Assembly (NCBI RefSeq): GCF_900240945.1 | Contig: NZ_OESG01000014.1 | Span: 1,904,015 to 1,968,014 of the forward strand | Source: Mycobacterium sp. 3519A | Lineage (GTDB): Bacteria; Actinomycetota; Actinomycetes; Mycobacteriales; Mycobacteriaceae | DNA: 64,000 nt | Direction: 5' to 3' | Shown here: one piece after another, positions 42,217 through 51,896 of the stretch | How positions within the stretch are numbered: position 1 is the first letter of the stretch | Layout: every line of letters begins with the position of its first letter | Position numbers and translations under genes: made by a program | Notes under the pieces: model-generated | What the model was told of the DNA's origin: nothing | What the model saw: only the letters and a program-made list of their open reading frames with translations | The model's database searches: none

Positions 42217-43241
42217 GACGTCGAACTCTGCGCACCGCCACCCGCGTCGCGTTGTTCACCGCGCTGTGCCTGGTGTCGACGTTCGTCTTGGTGACGGTGT
42301 TCGGGCAGTTCCGGTTCGACTCGCGGGTGTCCTACAGCGCGGTCTTCACGAATGTGTCCGGGCTCAAAGGAGGCAACTTCGTCCGCATCGCAGGCGTCGA
42401 GGTGGGCAAGGTGAATGACCTGACGCTGCACAAGGATGGCACCGTCACCGTCGACTTCGCGATCGACAGGGGATTACAGCTGACGGAGGGCACCAGGGCC
42501 GCCGTGCGATACGAGAATTTGATCGGTGATCGCTATCTGTCCCTCGAGGAGGGAGCCGGGTCGGTACGCAAACTACAACCGGGACAGACGATCCCGCTGG
42601 TGCGCACATCACCTGCGCTCGACGTCGACGCCCTGATCGGCGGGTTCCGCCCGCTGTTTCGCGCCTTGGATCCCAACCAGGTCAACGCGCTGTCCGGTGA
42701 ACTGCTGAAGGTGTTTCAAGGGCAGGGCGGCACCATCTCCTCGGTGCTGGCCCAAACCTCGGCGTTGACAACCACTCTCGCGGGACGCGACGAGCTCATC
42801 GGGCAGGTGATTGCCAACCTGAACACCGTATTGGGTACCTTCGCCGCCCGTGACGACCAGTTCTCGGAAGGCCTGGACAAGCTGTCGCAACTCGTACAGG
42901 GACTGGCTGACCGGAGAAACGACATCGCGACCGGTACCGCCTACATCAACGCCGCGGCGGGCTCAGTCGCCGACCTGCTGACGCAGGCGCGCCAACCCAT
43001 CAAGGACTTCGTGACGCAGTCCGACCGGGTCGCGGGTCAAATCGAAGCCGACCACGATTACGTCGACGATCTGGTCAGGACGCTGCCCGACGCGTATCAG
43101 GTGCTGGCTCGAAACGGGCTCTACGGCGACTATTTCGGCTTCTACCTCTGCGACGCCATCCTCAAGGTCAACGGCAAAGGCGGGCAACCCGTGTTCATCA
43201 AACTCGCCGAACAGACATCGGGGCGGTGCACACCGAAATGA
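42213..43241 (+). CDS. MceB family protein
   Basis: A 342-residue Mce protein: transmembrane helix at about residues 12-30, MlaD domain (SAVFTNVSGLKGGNFVRIAGVEVGKVNDLTL), then the long coiled-coil region and a short Cys-containing end (YLCDAILKV, SGRCTPK) that may form a disulphide. GTG at 42213 overlaps the mceA stop; its own stop overlaps mceC. The total length matches MceB proteins. Confidence 0.92.
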   Translation: MRRRTLRTATRVALFTALCLVSTFVLVTVFGQFRFDSRVSYSAVFTNVSGLKGGNFVRIAGVEVGKVNDLTLHKDGTVTVDFAIDRGLQLTEGTRAAVRYENLIGDRYLSLEEGAGSVRKLQPGQTIPLVRTSPALDVDALIGGFRPLFRALDPNQVNALSGELLKVFQGQGGTISSVLAQTSALTTTLAGRDELIGQVIANLNTVLGTFAARDDQFSEGLDKLSQLVQGLADRRNDIATGTAYINAAAGSVADLLTQARQPIKDFVTQSDRVAGQIEADHDYVDDLVRTLPDAYQVLARNGLYGDYFGFYLCDAILKVNGKGGQPVFIKLAEQTSGRCTPK

Positions 43242-44521
43242 CGAAGATCAAACCTCTCGGCGAGCGCAACAGGGTGGCCGTCGGCGCCGTCGGCATCCTG
43301 ATCGTCGCCGCCATGGTGACCGCCGTCTTCTCCTACGACAGGATTCCGTTCATCAAGGGCACCTCCGACCATTCGGCCTACTTCTCCGAAGCCGGCGGCA
43401 TCAAGCCGGGCAGCGACGTGCGGGTGTCGGGTCTCGGCGTCGGAAGGGTGTCGAGTGTCCATCTGGACGGCACCAGGGTGCTGGTGGACTTCACCGTCCG
43501 CGACGGCGTCGAACTCGGCGACCGGACCGAGGCCGCGATCAAGACCGAAACCGTGCTCGGCACCAAGTTCCTCGAACTGACGCCGCGCGGCGACCGGGGC
43601 CTCGCAGGCCCGATTCCGCTCGAGCGCACCAAGTCTCCGTACGATCTGCCCGACGCATTGGGCGACCTGACCACCACCATCAGCGCGCTGGACACCACGC
43701 AGTTGTCGTCGGCGCTCTCGACGCTGGCGGACACCTTCAAGGACACCCCGCCGGATCTGAAGATCGCGCTGGAGGGTGTGGCGCGGTTCTCCGACACGCT
43801 CAACACCCGCGACGCGCAGTTGCGCAACCTACTGGCCGACGCGAACACCGTCACCGCGGTGTTGGCGAAACGAAGCGATCAGATCGCGAACCTGGTTGCC
43901 AATGCGAATGCGTTGCTGAGTGAACTGCTGTCGCAACGTAATTCGGTTGATGCGCTGATGACCAACCTGACAGCCGTATCGGAGCAGATATCCGGCGTCG
44001 TCGACGACAACCGGACACAACTCAAACCCGCTCTCGACAAGGTCAACGGTGTGCTCGGGATCCTGGACAACCGCAAGAAGGAACTGCAACGAACGCTGTA
44101 TCTGTTGCGGCGCTACGCGATGTCGTTCGGGGAGGTGCTGGGGTCCGGGCCGTTCTTCAAGGCCTCGCTGGTGAACCTGGCGCCGGGCCAGTTCGTCCAA
44201 CCGTTCATCGACGCGGCATTCTCCGATCTCGGCCTGGATCCCAATGTGCTGCTGCCGTCGCAACTGGTCGACCCGGGCATCGGTCAACCAGGAACCCCTG
44301 CGCTGCCGGTGCCGTATCCGCGCACCGGGCAGGGCGGAGATCCGCATCTGACGCTGCCGGACGCCATCACGGGTAATCCCGGCGACCCGGGCTGCGGGCC
44401 GCCCTGGCTGCCGCTGCCGGGCCCGACGGGCTGCTACCCGTACCGAGAACCGCTGCCCGCGCCGCCTCCGGGCGGGCCGCCGCCCGGACCACCTGCGGTC
44501 GTGCCGACGGGAGGCCCGTGA
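43238..44521 (+). CDS. MceC family protein
   Basis: A 427-residue Mce protein with one transmembrane helix (about residues 14-34), the MlaD domain (HSAYFSEAGGIKPGSDVRVSGLGVGRVSSV), a long helical region and a very Pro-rich C-terminus (LPAPPPGGPPPGPPAVVPTGGP). The ATG overlaps the mceB stop by four bases. The Pro-rich end is typical of MceC. Confidence 0.92.
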   Translation: MTKIKPLGERNRVAVGAVGILIVAAMVTAVFSYDRIPFIKGTSDHSAYFSEAGGIKPGSDVRVSGLGVGRVSSVHLDGTRVLVDFTVRDGVELGDRTEAAIKTETVLGTKFLELTPRGDRGLAGPIPLERTKSPYDLPDALGDLTTTISALDTTQLSSALSTLADTFKDTPPDLKIALEGVARFSDTLNTRDAQLRNLLADANTVTAVLAKRSDQIANLVANANALLSELLSQRNSVDALMTNLTAVSEQISGVVDDNRTQLKPALDKVNGVLGILDNRKKELQRTLYLLRRYAMSFGEVLGSGPFFKASLVNLAPGQFVQPFIDAAFSDLGLDPNVLLPSQLVDPGIGQPGTPALPVPYPRTGQGGDPHLTLPDAITGNPGDPGCGPPWLPLPGPTGCYPYREPLPAPPPGGPPPGPPAVVPTGGP

Positions 44522-45720
44522 TGAGCGCCCGCACCCTGCGCATCGCTACCGCGGTCACGTTGACCGTCACGCTGATCGTTGCGGTCACCGTGGTCGCCAC
44601 GCCATGGTGGAAGAGCGTCGCCAGGAACACCTACGTCGCCTACTTCGCCAATACCAACGGCCTGTACACCGGTGACGAGGTGCGCATCCTCGGCGTGGCC
44701 GTCGGCACTGTGGAAACCATCGACCCGCAGCCGACGGCGGCCAAGGTCACGTTCTCGGTTGACCGGCAGTACCCGGTGCCCACGGATGTCCAGGCGGCGA
44801 TCCTGTCGCCGTCGCTGGTGTCGGCGCGGGCCATCCAACTGGTCCCCGCGTACTCCAGTGGTCCGAAACTGGCTGACGGGGCGTCGATTCCGATGGAACG
44901 CACAGCCGTCCCGATCGAATGGGACGACTTGCGGCAACAGCTGGAGAAGCTCACCGAGTCGCTGCAGCCCACTACACCGGGTGGAGTCAGCCCGGTCGGC
45001 GAATTCGTCAACAGCGCCGCGGCCAACCTGCGTGGCCAGGGGGACACCGCTCGCGACACCGTCATCAAACTGTCACAGGCGATCTCGGCGCTCGGCGACC
45101 ACAGCACCGACATCTTCTCCACCGTGCGCAACCTGCAGATGCTGGTGTCGGCACTGTCGTCGAGCAGCGATCTGCTCGCCGCGTTCAACACCAACCTGGC
45201 CGACATCACGACCGTCCTGTCGAACACGCCCGACGAGGTAGCCGACGCGACGAAAGGCCTCGACGCGGCGGTGAACGACCTGCGCGGCTTCGTCGCCGAC
45301 AACCGTGAGGCGGTCGGCGTCACCGTCGACCACCTGAACGCGGTCACCACCGCGCTGAACGACAGTCGCACGGATCTCAAGCAGGTCCTGCACATCGCCC
45401 CGACGGTGTTTCAGAATTTCATGAACATCTACCAGCCCGCGCAGAGCGCGGTCACGGGCATCCTGGCGCCGGTCAACTTCGCCAATACCGTCCAATTCAT
45501 CTGCAGCGCAGTTCAAGCCGCATCGCGGCAGAATTGGGAGCAGTCGTCCAAGCTCTGCGTCCAGTATCTGGCGCCGATCATCAAGAACCGCCAGTACAAC
45601 TTCCCGCCGCTGGGTGTCAATCCGTTCGTCGGCGCCTCGGCGCGGCCGAACGAGATCACCTACAGCGACCCCAGCCTCGGCTTGCAGGGCATGATGGTGC
45701 CGCAGGACGGCACCCCGTGA
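44518..45720 (+). CDS. MceD family protein
   Basis: A 400-residue Mce protein. The first helix is LRIATAVTLTVTLIVAVTVVATPWW, followed by the MlaD domain (VAYFANTNGLYTGDEVRILGVAVGTVETI) and helical region. The start is a GTG overlapping the mceC stop, with an ATG one codon later as the alternative. Nothing is unusual compared with other MceD proteins, which commonly have longer tails. Confidence 0.92.
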   Translation: MMSARTLRIATAVTLTVTLIVAVTVVATPWWKSVARNTYVAYFANTNGLYTGDEVRILGVAVGTVETIDPQPTAAKVTFSVDRQYPVPTDVQAAILSPSLVSARAIQLVPAYSSGPKLADGASIPMERTAVPIEWDDLRQQLEKLTESLQPTTPGGVSPVGEFVNSAAANLRGQGDTARDTVIKLSQAISALGDHSTDIFSTVRNLQMLVSALSSSSDLLAAFNTNLADITTVLSNTPDEVADATKGLDAAVNDLRGFVADNREAVGVTVDHLNAVTTALNDSRTDLKQVLHIAPTVFQNFMNIYQPAQSAVTGILAPVNFANTVQFICSAVQAASRQNWEQSSKLCVQYLAPIIKNRQYNFPPLGVNPFVGASARPNEITYSDPSLGLQGMMVPQDGTP

Positions 45721-46838
45721 GGCGCACCGTGATTGCGGTGCTGATGGTGGCATGCCTGTCGGCGATCCCGGGATGCGAATGGCGTGGCCTCAATTCGCTG
45801 GCACTGCCGGGCACGGAGGGCAACGGCGACGGCTCGTACACCATTCAGGCGCAGTTGCCCGATGTTGTTGTGATTCAACAGAACACCCGGGTGCGGGTCG
45901 CCGACGTCAACGTCGGCAACGTCACCAAGATCGAGGTGCAGGACTGGCATGCGCTGGTGACCATGCGAATCGACAAGGACGTCCACCTGCCTGCGAACAG
46001 CACCGCGAAAGTCGGGCAGACCAGCCTGCTGGGCTCTATGCACATCGAACTGGCCCCACCGACCGACGAGCCCCCCGAAGGTGAGCTGAAGAACGGCTCG
46101 GTGATTCCGCTTACCAGGGCCGCCACCTATCCGACCACCGAGCAGACCCTGGGATCGGTGTCGGTTCTGCTCAACGGCGGCGGGTTGGGCCAACTCCAGG
46201 AGATCAACCAGTCGTTCGCCAAGGCGCTGGCAGGCCGCGAGGACCAGATGCGCGGCCTGCTGACCCAGTTGGACACGTTCATCTCACAACTCAACGAGCA
46301 GACCGACGACATCATCGCCGCCACCGAGCACCTGAACTCACTGGCAGGCCAAGTCGCGGCGAAGGACCAGGCGGTCGACAGGGCGCTCACCACGATTCCG
46401 CAAGCCCTCGCGGTGTTGTCGGATTCGCGCACCAAACTGGCGAACGCCATCGACGCGCTGGGTAAGTTCAGCGCCATCGCGACCTCCACCGTCGACCAGA
46501 CGAAGGAATCGTTCGTCGACAACCTGCGCAATATGGCGCCCGTGTTCAGGGAACTGGCCAACGCCGGGCCCGCGCTGACCAAGGGGCTGGACTTCTTGTC
46601 GACGTACCCGTGGGTGAAAAGCACGCTGTCCAACTGGTTCCGCGGCGACTTCGCCAACATCACACTGGTCATCGATCTGACATTGAGCCGCATCGACAGC
46701 AGTTTGTTCACCGGCACACGGTGGGAGGGCGATCTGACCGAACTCGAACTGCAGTGGGGCCGCACCATCGGGCAGATGCCAAGTCCGTACACCGTGGGAA
46801 ATCCGTTGATCGCGCCCTATCGGTGGGGTGCTTACTGA
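45717..46838 (+). CDS. MceE family lipoprotein (LprN-like)
   Basis: A 373-residue Mce protein that carries a lipoprotein signal instead of a plain membrane anchor: MRRTVIAVLMVACLSAIPGC with the lipidated Cys at residue 20. The MlaD domain (TIQAQLPDVVVIQQNTRVRVADVNVGNVTKI) and helical region follow. Lipidation of the E subunit is normal for mce operons. The GTG start overlaps mceD by four bases. Confidence 0.92.
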   Translation: MRRTVIAVLMVACLSAIPGCEWRGLNSLALPGTEGNGDGSYTIQAQLPDVVVIQQNTRVRVADVNVGNVTKIEVQDWHALVTMRIDKDVHLPANSTAKVGQTSLLGSMHIELAPPTDEPPEGELKNGSVIPLTRAATYPTTEQTLGSVSVLLNGGGLGQLQEINQSFAKALAGREDQMRGLLTQLDTFISQLNEQTDDIIAATEHLNSLAGQVAAKDQAVDRALTTIPQALAVLSDSRTKLANAIDALGKFSAIATSTVDQTKESFVDNLRNMAPVFRELANAGPALTKGLDFLSTYPWVKSTLSNWFRGDFANITLVIDLTLSRIDSSLFTGTRWEGDLTELELQWGRTIGQMPSPYTVGNPLIAPYRWGAY

Positions 46839-46839
46839 C

Positions 46840-48252
46840 ATGGTGCGGTTGTCGCGGCAGGTGTGGACGCAGCTGGCGGTGTTGGCATCAATCACGATCG
46901 TCGCTGTCGGCGTGATGGCGTTCGGTTTCGTGAAAGTGCCTGCGCTGTTCGGGATCGGGCGGTACACGGTGACGGTCGACCTGCCGGCATCCGGAGGGCT
47001 TTATCCGACGTCGGTGGTGACGTATCGCGGCAGCGAGATCGGCAGGGTCAAGTCCGTCGAGACGACCCGCGTCGGAGTGCGGGCGGTCCTGACGCTCGAC
47101 TCGGCGACCGCTGTGCCCGCCGATGTCTCCGCAGCGGTGCACAGCCGCTCCGCGGTCGGCGAACAGTTCCTCGAGCTGACCCCGAGATCACCGTCGGCCA
47201 CGCCGAAGTTGCGGGATGGGGATGTCATTCCCGTTGGCCGAGTGCAGATTCCGGCGGACATCGGCAGCTTGCTGGACGCCACTAACAGGGCTTTGCAGGC
47301 CATCCCGCCGGACAATCTGCGCACGGTGGTCGACGAGGCGGACAAGGCCGTGGGTGGGCTGGGACCCGAATTGTCGCGCATCGTCGACGGTTCGACGTCT
47401 CTGGCGATCGAGGCGGGCAAGTCCGTCGACCAGATCGGCCAGCTCATCGACCAATCACCGCCGGTGCTGAATTCTCAAGTCCAAACCGCGGATTCGATCG
47501 CGACGTGGGCGCAGCGGATGGCGTCGATCACCGGCCAATTGAAGGCGCAGGACAAGGCGTTCGCCGATCTCCTCGACGTCGGTAGTCCAGCACTCGAAGA
47601 GAGCAGATCGCTGCTCGACCGGGTTGCTCCCGCATTGCCCATTGTGCTGGCCAACCTGGTGAGCCTTGGGGACGTCGCGGTGACCTACCGCAACGACATC
47701 GAGCAACTGCTGGTGTTGTTCCCGCAGGGCACGGCGGTCATGTCGGCGATCGCGCTTGCCGACTCCGGCGTGAAGCAGGCCTACCGGGGCATCTACCTCG
47801 ACTTCAACCTGAACCTCAATCTGCCGCCGCCGTGCAACACCGGGTTCCTGCCCGTGCGCCAGCAGCGGTCGCCGTCGGAGCAGGATTACCCGGAACGGCC
47901 TGCCGGCGAGTTGTACTGCCGCATCCCACAGGATTCCGACATGAATGTCCGTGGGGTGCGCAACATTCCGTGTGAGACGAAGCCGGGTAAGCGGGCTCCG
48001 ACGGTGGAGATGTGCGAGAGCGACGAGCAGTACGTGCCGCTCAACGACGGGCTGAACTGGAAGGGCGACCCGAACGCTACGCTGTCGGGCCAGGGAGTGC
48101 CGCAGGACGCTCCACCACCGGCGGTCGCCGCCGTGCCGTATGACCCCGCCACCGGCGACTACATCGGCCCGGACGGAAAGCGCTACACCCAGGCGGATTT
48201 GGCGCATCCGGGGAACAAGACGTGGCAGTCGATGCTGGTACCCCCAGGCTGA
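46840..48252 (+). CDS. MceF family protein
   Basis: A 470-residue Mce protein closing the operon. A transmembrane helix (about residues 9-30) is followed by the MlaD domain (YTVTVDLPASGGLYPTSVVTYRGSEIGRVKSV), the helical region and a long Cys-containing tail (PPPCNTGFLP, YCRIPQ, NIPCETK, EMCESD) likely to be disulphide-bonded. ATG at 46840 is preferred; a GTG at 46828 would overlap mceE by 11 bases. No mce-associated (Mas) genes follow; the next plus-strand gene is an SRPBCC protein 281 bases on. Confidence 0.92.
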   Translation: MVRLSRQVWTQLAVLASITIVAVGVMAFGFVKVPALFGIGRYTVTVDLPASGGLYPTSVVTYRGSEIGRVKSVETTRVGVRAVLTLDSATAVPADVSAAVHSRSAVGEQFLELTPRSPSATPKLRDGDVIPVGRVQIPADIGSLLDATNRALQAIPPDNLRTVVDEADKAVGGLGPELSRIVDGSTSLAIEAGKSVDQIGQLIDQSPPVLNSQVQTADSIATWAQRMASITGQLKAQDKAFADLLDVGSPALEESRSLLDRVAPALPIVLANLVSLGDVAVTYRNDIEQLLVLFPQGTAVMSAIALADSGVKQAYRGIYLDFNLNLNLPPPCNTGFLPVRQQRSPSEQDYPERPAGELYCRIPQDSDMNVRGVRNIPCETKPGKRAPTVEMCESDEQYVPLNDGLNWKGDPNATLSGQGVPQDAPPPAVAAVPYDPATGDYIGPDGKRYTQADLAHPGNKTWQSMLVPPG

Positions 48253-48265
48253 GGCCGGCGTCGCC

Positions 48266-48502
48266 TCAGCGCGCCATCGTCGATTCCGGTGCGCTCCAGT
48301 CGGTCGACACGAAGCGGTGTCGGATCAACCAGTCGTCACCGACCGGCACCGAGACGTCTCGGTAGCGGAGTCCCCGCACGGGGTCGCTGCCCCGCAACTC
48401 GAGCCAGCCGTCTTCGCGGAACGTCTGCGCGTCGCCGGACCGGTTGTACCGGGCCAGTGTGTCCCTGATGCGTTCGCGGGCCACCAACTCCCAAAGCTCC
48501 AT
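48266..48502 (-). pseudogene. Shortened SnoaL-like gene (internal deletion)
   Basis: A 78-residue frame. The first half (MELWELVARERIRDTLARYNRSGD) and the last half (RYRDVSVPVGDDWLIRHRFVSTDWSAP) match the beginning and end of SnoaL-like proteins, which usually have about 130 residues. The middle strands and helices are missing while the frame stays open. It may be a remnant of an in-frame deletion or a compact functional domain. It lies just after mceF on the opposite strand. Confidence 0.55.
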
Positions 48503-48533
48503 GGCGGACACCGTAAACCGTTAGGGTCGCGGC

Positions 48534-48977
48534 ATGGCTACCAGCGATTCCCGTGAGGTTGTGATCGAGGCCAGTCCGGAGGAGATTCTCGACGTCATCG
48601 CCGACGTCGAATCGACACCGTCGTGGTCACCGCAGTACCAGAGCGCCGAGATCCTGGAGGCCTACGACGACGGCAGGCCCAAGCGGGTGAAGATGAAAGT
48701 CAAATCCGCAGGCATCTCCGACGAACAAGTCGTCGAGTACACCTGGACGGACAACAAGGTCAGCTGGACACTGATCTCGGCGGGGCAGTTGAAGGCCCAG
48801 GACGCCAGCTACACCCTGACCCCGGACGGCGACAAGACCAAGGTCACGTTCGACATCGCCATCGACTTGTCGGTGCCGCTGCCGGGCTTCGTGCTGAAGC
48901 GGGCGATGAAGGGCGCGATGGAGACCGCCACCGACGGACTGCGCAAGCAGGTGCTGAAGGTCAAATGCGACAAGTAA
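48534..48977 (+). CDS. SRPBCC family protein (Rv0854/0856/0857-like, extra copy)
   Basis: A 147-residue START-like protein, starting with REVVIEASPEEILDVIADVESTPSWSPQYQSAEIL and ending LKRAMKGAMETATDGLRKQVLKVK. It is clearly a paralogue of the three proteins at 55143, 56737 and 57192. The fold has a deep hydrophobic cavity, so lipid or polyketide binding is likely. Its place right after an mce lipid importer is suggestive. No signal peptide, so cytosolic. Confidence 0.88.
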   Translation: MATSDSREVVIEASPEEILDVIADVESTPSWSPQYQSAEILEAYDDGRPKRVKMKVKSAGISDEQVVEYTWTDNKVSWTLISAGQLKAQDASYTLTPDGDKTKVTFDIAIDLSVPLPGFVLKRAMKGAMETATDGLRKQVLKVKCDK

Positions 48978-49097
48978 TTTCCTAGGCAAAGAATTCAATC
49001 AAGTACCCGAGGTTGCGAGCTCCGGGCTTGCGACCTCGTCGACGCGAAGTCGGCGTAAATACCGCGCAAGCGACATCGCGTCTTTTAACCTCCATAC

Positions 49098-51710
49098 ATG
49101 AGTTTGACGTGGCCGTTAATAGGCCGGTCGGACGAGATGGCGATTATCGAGGACGTCATCTCGCATACGACAGCGTCAGGCCTCTATGTTTGCGGACCAC
49201 CGGGGGTCGGCAAGAGCCGCGTCGTCCGCGAAGCGCTCGCCGCGGCGGCATCCGCGGGATGTGAGACCCGCTGGATGGTCGGGACGCCGTCGGCGCGGGG
49301 AATCCCGCTCGGCGCGTTCGCAACATGGGCGCCGTCGGGCGTCACCGACACCTTCCAGTTGTTGCGTGGGGTGATCGAGTCGCTGACCACCCAGGACTCG
49401 GCGGGGCAGGTGGTCCTCGGCGTTGACGATCTGCAACTGCTCGACGACCTGTCGATCTTCGTCGTCCATCAGGTCGTTGCGCGGGGTGCGGCGAAGGTGA
49501 TCCTCACCGTCAGAGATTGCGCCCGGATGCCCGCCGGACTACAGGAGTTGTGGACTGCCGGCCAGTTCGACCGACTCGAGTTGAAGGCGCTGTCCTGCGA
49601 CCAGACCGCGGAATTGGTCTCTGCCGCGTTGGCCGGTCCGGTCGATCCGGACGCGGTTGCGCGGCTGTGGAAGTTGACCAGAGGCAATGTTCTCTACCTG
49701 CGCAACATCGTCGAGCAGGAGGTGGCCGACGGGCGCATGGTCGCAGAGCGTGGCTTGTGGCGCTGGGCAGGTGACCCGGTCATGCCGCCCGGCCTGGTCG
49801 AGCTCATCGAAGCCCGGATCGGCGAATTGCCGGGGCCGGTCAGCGATGTCATCGACGTCCTGGCGCTGAGCGAGCCGATCGAACTCGAAGCGCTGATTCG
49901 GATGACGAACGCGTCGGCGGTGGAGGAGGCCGAGACTCGGGGCCTGATCACCCTCGAACCCGCCGGTCGCAACATCGAAGTGCGTATCGCACATCCGCTA
50001 TACGGTGAGGTCCGCCGCAAGCGCGCCCCATACACCCGGCTGCGACGGCTGCGCGGACTGGTTGCCACCGAACTCGCCGCGGCGCCGGACCGTGACGAGA
50101 TCAAGACCGTGGTGCGGCGGGCGACGTTGAGTCTCGAGTCGGATCTACCGCAAGACGGTGATCTGTTGGTCAGAGCGGCGCACGGTGCCGTTCTGCTGGC
50201 AGACCTCCCACTTGCGCAGCGACTCGCAGAGGCGGCGTTCCATGCCGGAGCGGGACCGGAGTCCAATTTCGTTGAGGCATACGCGTTGTCGTGGCTCGGC
50301 CGCGGCGAGGAGGCGGAAGCTGTGCTCGCGGGTATGGGCGGCGACGACCTGAGTGAACAGGACCGGGCAAGGGTCGCGTTCGCCCGGTCCAGCAACATGC
50401 TGTGGGCACTTGGCGATCCGATGCGCGCCAAGGCGCTGATCGATGAGGCGTCGCGGGTCACCCATCCCGACGCGTGTGGCTATATCGACGCCTTCCTCAC
50501 GCTCTACTGGTTCGCGATGGACGACCCCGAGGCTGCGGTGCAGGCGTCTAAAAGCCTTGCGCTGGAGTCTATTCCTCTCATCGGCGCCGAGGTCACCTGG
50601 GCGCTCACCCAGATCTACGCCGAAGCCGGGCGCGCATCCGACGCATCCGTCTTGGCGACCGCGCGACGCACCATCGCAAGTCGTCCTCTCGAAGCCCCAC
50701 ACGTGCGACTCAACGTCGCGGACGCCGAGATCAGCGCGCTGCAGCTGTCGGGACAGACCACGAAGGCGCTCGAGGTGGCAGCCATGGTCCGCCACGAGGC
50801 GGCAAATCTTCCCGGGATCGCACAATTATTGGCCGATGCGGTGGCGGGCCGTGCCGCGCTCGGCGCGGGGAACCTGGAAGAGGCATGCCTGCGCCTGGAG
50901 CGTGCAACGGCAGGCTTGTGCGGGTCGCACCCGTTCGGCTGGGGCTACCGGTATCGCATCCCCTACGCGACCGCGCTGGCGATGCGCGGTTCCACGTGCG
51001 AGGCGGCGACCATGCTGACCGCGCTCGATGGTGTCAAACGTCGATTCCGGTCTCTGGACGCCGAGCACAGCCTGGCCCGCGCATGGGTGTCGGCCAGCCA
51101 GGGCGCGGTCAGCGAAGCGATACGCGTTCTGCTGTCGGCGGCCGAGCGATGCAGGGGCACCGGCCGGTTCGCAGCGGAGGTGCTGTGTCTGCAGACGGCC
51201 ACGCAGTTCGGTGATCGCAGCAGTGCGCCGCGGTTGCGTCTGCTCGAATCGATCGTGGAGGGGCCGCGCGCGGGCCTGGCGGCACGGTTCGCGGCCGCGC
51301 TTGGCGACGGCGACGCCGATGAGTTATGCGTCCTATCAGAGGAATTCGAACGGATGGGGGATCTCGTCGCTGCTGTGGATGCGGCTGCTCTGGCTGCGTT
51401 GGCCCACCGTCACCATGGCAAACGTGGCTCGGCCCTGGGTTGCTCCACGCGCGCAGATGCGCTGGCACAAAAGAGTGGCGCATGCACCCCGGCGCTGCTG
51501 CACGCCAGGGAGAGCCTGCCGTTGACCGACAGGGAAACAGAGATCGTGATGTTGATCGGGCAGGGATTGTCCAATCGCGCGGTCGCCGAGCGGTTGACCT
51601 TGTCGGTGCGCACCGTCGAAAGCCACATCTACCGGGCGATGTTGAAGACGGGAACAACTTCCCGTGAGGAACTCGGCGCCTTGTTGCCTCATCACGATTC
51701 GGCTAAGTAG
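49098..51710 (+). CDS. LAL-type LuxR family transcriptional regulator (ATPase)
   Basis: An 870-residue large ATP-binding regulator. It opens with an AAA domain: PLIGRSDEMAIIEDV, Walker A GPPGVGKS (residues 33-40) and Walker B VVLGVDDLQLLDD. The middle is helical repeats (MalT-like). The C-terminal LuxR helix-turn-helix is at about residues 808-865 (LTDRETEIVMLIGQGLSNRAVAERLTLSVRTVESHIYRAMLKTG). LAL regulators activate catabolic or secondary-metabolite genes upon ligand and ATP binding. It has no obvious operon partner and converges on the cyclase-ATPase gene. Confidence 0.92.
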   Translation: MSLTWPLIGRSDEMAIIEDVISHTTASGLYVCGPPGVGKSRVVREALAAAASAGCETRWMVGTPSARGIPLGAFATWAPSGVTDTFQLLRGVIESLTTQDSAGQVVLGVDDLQLLDDLSIFVVHQVVARGAAKVILTVRDCARMPAGLQELWTAGQFDRLELKALSCDQTAELVSAALAGPVDPDAVARLWKLTRGNVLYLRNIVEQEVADGRMVAERGLWRWAGDPVMPPGLVELIEARIGELPGPVSDVIDVLALSEPIELEALIRMTNASAVEEAETRGLITLEPAGRNIEVRIAHPLYGEVRRKRAPYTRLRRLRGLVATELAAAPDRDEIKTVVRRATLSLESDLPQDGDLLVRAAHGAVLLADLPLAQRLAEAAFHAGAGPESNFVEAYALSWLGRGEEAEAVLAGMGGDDLSEQDRARVAFARSSNMLWALGDPMRAKALIDEASRVTHPDACGYIDAFLTLYWFAMDDPEAAVQASKSLALESIPLIGAEVTWALTQIYAEAGRASDASVLATARRTIASRPLEAPHVRLNVADAEISALQLSGQTTKALEVAAMVRHEAANLPGIAQLLADAVAGRAALGAGNLEEACLRLERATAGLCGSHPFGWGYRYRIPYATALAMRGSTCEAATMLTALDGVKRRFRSLDAEHSLARAWVSASQGAVSEAIRVLLSAAERCRGTGRFAAEVLCLQTATQFGDRSSAPRLRLLESIVEGPRAGLAARFAAALGDGDADELCVLSEEFERMGDLVAAVDAAALAALAHRHHGKRGSALGCSTRADALAQKSGACTPALLHARESLPLTDRETEIVMLIGQGLSNRAVAERLTLSVRTVESHIYRAMLKTGTTSREELGALLPHHDSAK

Positions 51711-51847
51711 CCGTCGTTCCACAAGCGCGAATTGCAGTGGCGCACTACTGCATCTATTCCACGGCACTTCAGGGACGATTCCCGCAGAGACATCGTGGAA
51801 AGACTCACGGTTGGCCTGGTGGTCGTGCCACGACAGCTGAATTGATG

Positions 51848-51890
51848 TGGTCAACGCCAACCTGCTGAGGGGCCAGGTTGGCGTTGGCCA
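51848..51890. terminator. Strong hairpin between convergent LAL regulator and cyclase-ATPase genes
   Basis: AACGCCAACCTG (51853-51864), a nine-base loop, CAGGTTGGCGTT (51874-51885): a perfect 12-bp stem extendable by five more pairs with one G-T (51848-51852/51886-51890). It ends seven bases after the cyclase-ATPase stop codon. The rest of this 186-base gap shows nothing else. No T-tract follows. Confidence 0.65.
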
Positions 51891-51896
51891 TTGGGC

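Noticed and set aside
39363..48252. Assignment of the mce operon to a numbered group (mce1-mce4)
   Set aside because: The YrbE sequence resembles several groups by eye and there are no marker neighbours; a phylogeny would be required.
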